DNA of 6,691 nucleotides from Bacteriovoracaceae bacterium (GTDB taxonomy: Bacteria > Bdellovibrionota > UBA1018), in the NCBI GenBank assembly GCA_023250755.1, contig JAHFAC010000096.1:1-6691 (forward strand), given 5' to 3'. This document shows positions 5,499 through 6,691 of this stretch, piece by piece (the stretch's first letter is position 1; the number at the start of each line of letters is the position of its first letter). The position numbers were made by a program, and so were the translations under genes. Under the pieces are notes generated by a model. That model did no database searches. It was not told the DNA's origin and was given only the letters and a program-made list of their open reading frames with translations.

Positions 5499-6621
5499 AA
5501 AATCCTCCGAGTGGTCAGACTTTATCAATCTTCCTTGGGATATTTACGCTGGAGACCCGCACTGGGTGCCTCCTTTACGCGTCGCTGTTCGAGATATCCT
5601 GAATACTGAAAAAAATCCTTTCTTCAAACATGCAGAAATTTTTCCTTTGCTCGCCTACAAAGACGGATGCTGTGTTGGTCGAATTGCGGGAATTATCGAC
5701 CAAAATCATAATAAATTTCACAATGAAAAAACTGCATTCTTTGGTTTTTTTGAGTGCATCAACGACCAAGCCTTGACTAACCAACTCTTGGACAAGGTTG
5801 CAAACTGGGCAAAATCCAAAGGGATGACGGTGCTTCGCGGCCCCATGAATCCCAGCACCAATCACGAATGCGGCCTGCTCATCGAGGGCTTTGCCGATTC
5901 GCCCACCTTCATGAACACTTATAATCCCCCCTACTATGCAATACTGCTCGAAACCTGGGGACTGACTAAAGCCAAAGATCTGTTCGCTTATGAGCTGGAC
6001 AGTCGACAAGCCCAGTTTTCTGAAAAGCTCCTCGCACGGGCCGAGCAACTCAGGCAAACCGGACAGGTCACTTTTCGAACGATCAACATGAATGATTTTA
6101 ACGGTGAGGTTGAGCGGATTCTTGAAGTTTATAATGACGCTTGGGAATCCAATTGGGGCTTTGTTCCTATGGAGCCCGAAGAGTTTAGGCATATGGCTAA
6201 AGAAATGCGTGGAATCCTTGATCCCGAGCTTCTTTTAATTGCTGAGGTAAAAGGAAAAATCGCCGGATTCGCGCTGACCATTCCCGACCTGAATCAAGTT
6301 TTCAAAAAAGTACGGAGTGGAAAATTATTTCCCATAGGACTCATCAAACTGCTTTGGCACCTCCGGGGACCTGGCAAACGAAAAACCATCAACCGCTGTC
6401 GAATTCTCACCTTGGGAATCAAAAAAGAATACCAACCCGTTGGCATTGGCCCCCTCCTCTATACAGAATACCTCCGACGCGGACCTCAACTTGGATATCC
6501 GATAGGAGAAGCCTCTTGGGTTTTGGAAGATAACATCCCGATGAACAAAGCACTCCAGGCAATGGGAGCACATCGCTCTAAAACTTATCGAATCTACGAC
6601 AGGCCGCTCGAGCTCCCATGA
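5476..6621 (+). CDS. GNAT-fold acyltransferase, candidate bacterial ceramide synthase
   Basis: The product is 381 residues from ATG 5476. It looks like a large GNAT-superfamily protein, a group often annotated only as hypothetical or N-acetyltransferase. Family-like blocks are LPWDIYAGDPHWVPPL (19-34), FFGFFEC (88-94), RGPMNPSTNHECGLL (121-135), YNPPYY (149-154), YNDAWESNWGFVPM (219-232), the acyl-CoA-loop-like EYQPVGIGPLLY (318-329), and a C-terminal segment EASWVLEDNIPMNKAL (345-360). No signal peptide or clear membrane segment is seen. The gene overlaps spt by 23 bases, which implies coupled expression. Bacterial ceramide synthase, first described in Caulobacter, is known to be a GNAT-type N-acyltransferase unrelated to eukaryotic ceramide synthase. 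With spt next door, N-acylation of a sphingoid base is a reasonable inference, not a demonstrated function. Related proteins probably also occur outside sphingolipid producers. The stop overlaps the ruvC start (ATGA). GNAT fold is likely; the exact substrate is uncertain. Confidence 0.6.
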   Translation: MYQLKSIEKSSEWSDFINLPWDIYAGDPHWVPPLRVAVRDILNTEKNPFFKHAEIFPLLAYKDGCCVGRIAGIIDQNHNKFHNEKTAFFGFFECINDQALTNQLLDKVANWAKSKGMTVLRGPMNPSTNHECGLLIEGFADSPTFMNTYNPPYYAILLETWGLTKAKDLFAYELDSRQAQFSEKLLARAEQLRQTGQVTFRTINMNDFNGEVERILEVYNDAWESNWGFVPMEPEEFRHMAKEMRGILDPELLLIAEVKGKIAGFALTIPDLNQVFKKVRSGKLFPIGLIKLLWHLRGPGKRKTINRCRILTLGIKKEYQPVGIGPLLYTEYLRRGPQLGYPIGEASWVLEDNIPMNKALQAMGAHRSKTYRIYDRPLELP

Positions 6622-6691
6622 GAATACTGGGTGTTGATCCAGGCTCCAGACTGACCGGTTATGGCTGTATTGATTTGATTGGCAACCAACT
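6618..6691 (+). CDS. ruvC: Holliday junction endonuclease RuvC, N-terminal part
   Basis: Only the first 24 codons fall in the window. They read MRILGVDPGSRLTGYG and onward, the N-terminal RuvC signature, with Asp7 as the first of the catalytic metal-binding acidic residues. RuvC is a dimeric resolvase that cuts Holliday junctions moved by RuvAB during recombinational repair. The start ATG overlaps the stop of the GNAT gene as ATGA, with no strong ribosome site of its own, so translation is probably coupled. ruvA or ruvB may follow beyond the window, which cannot be checked here. Confidence 0.93.
   Translation, partial: MRILGVDPGSRLTGYGCIDLIGNQ

Noticed and set aside
5575..6192. Minus-strand 205-residue ORF inside the GNAT gene
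   Set aside because: Long but antisense to a gene with clear family motifs. No ribosome site or recognisable domain was seen.

Overview
The window reads as a chromosomal segment of a Gram-negative bacterium of moderate GC. The cluster DUF1385 - prfA - prmC - murA is a housekeeping order seen in former deltaproteobacteria. Next to it lies a serine-palmitoyltransferase-like gene, and some Bdellovibrio/Bacteriovorax relatives are known to make sphingolipids. This makes Bdellovibrionota or a neighbouring lineage my best guess. The taxonomic call is an inference, because no rRNA or other phylogenetic marker was compared.

Layout. Bases 1-3575 carry a tight plus-strand block: the C-terminal end of a DUF1385 membrane protein, prfA (peptide release factor 1), prmC (the methyltransferase acting on the release-factor GGQ glutamine) and murA (first committed step of peptidoglycan synthesis). 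prfA/prmC overlap by 4 bases and prmC/murA by 8, so the block is probably one operon. Bases 3576-4211 separate it from the next block. They hold one plausible minus-strand gene of unknown function (3600-4007, possibly starting further upstream), two inverted repeats, a good sigma70-type promoter facing right, and a tandem 12-base repeat covering the -35 region. Bases 4212-6691 carry a second plus-strand block: a serine palmitoyltransferase-like PLP enzyme, a GNAT-fold protein overlapping it by 23 bases, and the start of ruvC, joined by a 4-base ATGA overlap.

How the genes work together. PrmC very likely modifies Gln232 of the RF1 encoded just upstream. The SPT-like enzyme would condense serine with a long-chain acyl thioester to give 3-ketosphinganine. 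The GNAT-fold protein is a reasonable candidate for the bacterial-type ceramide synthase that N-acylates the sphingoid base. No ketosphinganine/ceramide reductase or dedicated acyl carrier protein is visible here, so the rest of such a pathway would lie elsewhere. The most interesting content is this candidate sphingolipid pair co-transcribed with ruvC, and the uncharacterised minus-strand gene with its unusual upstream region.
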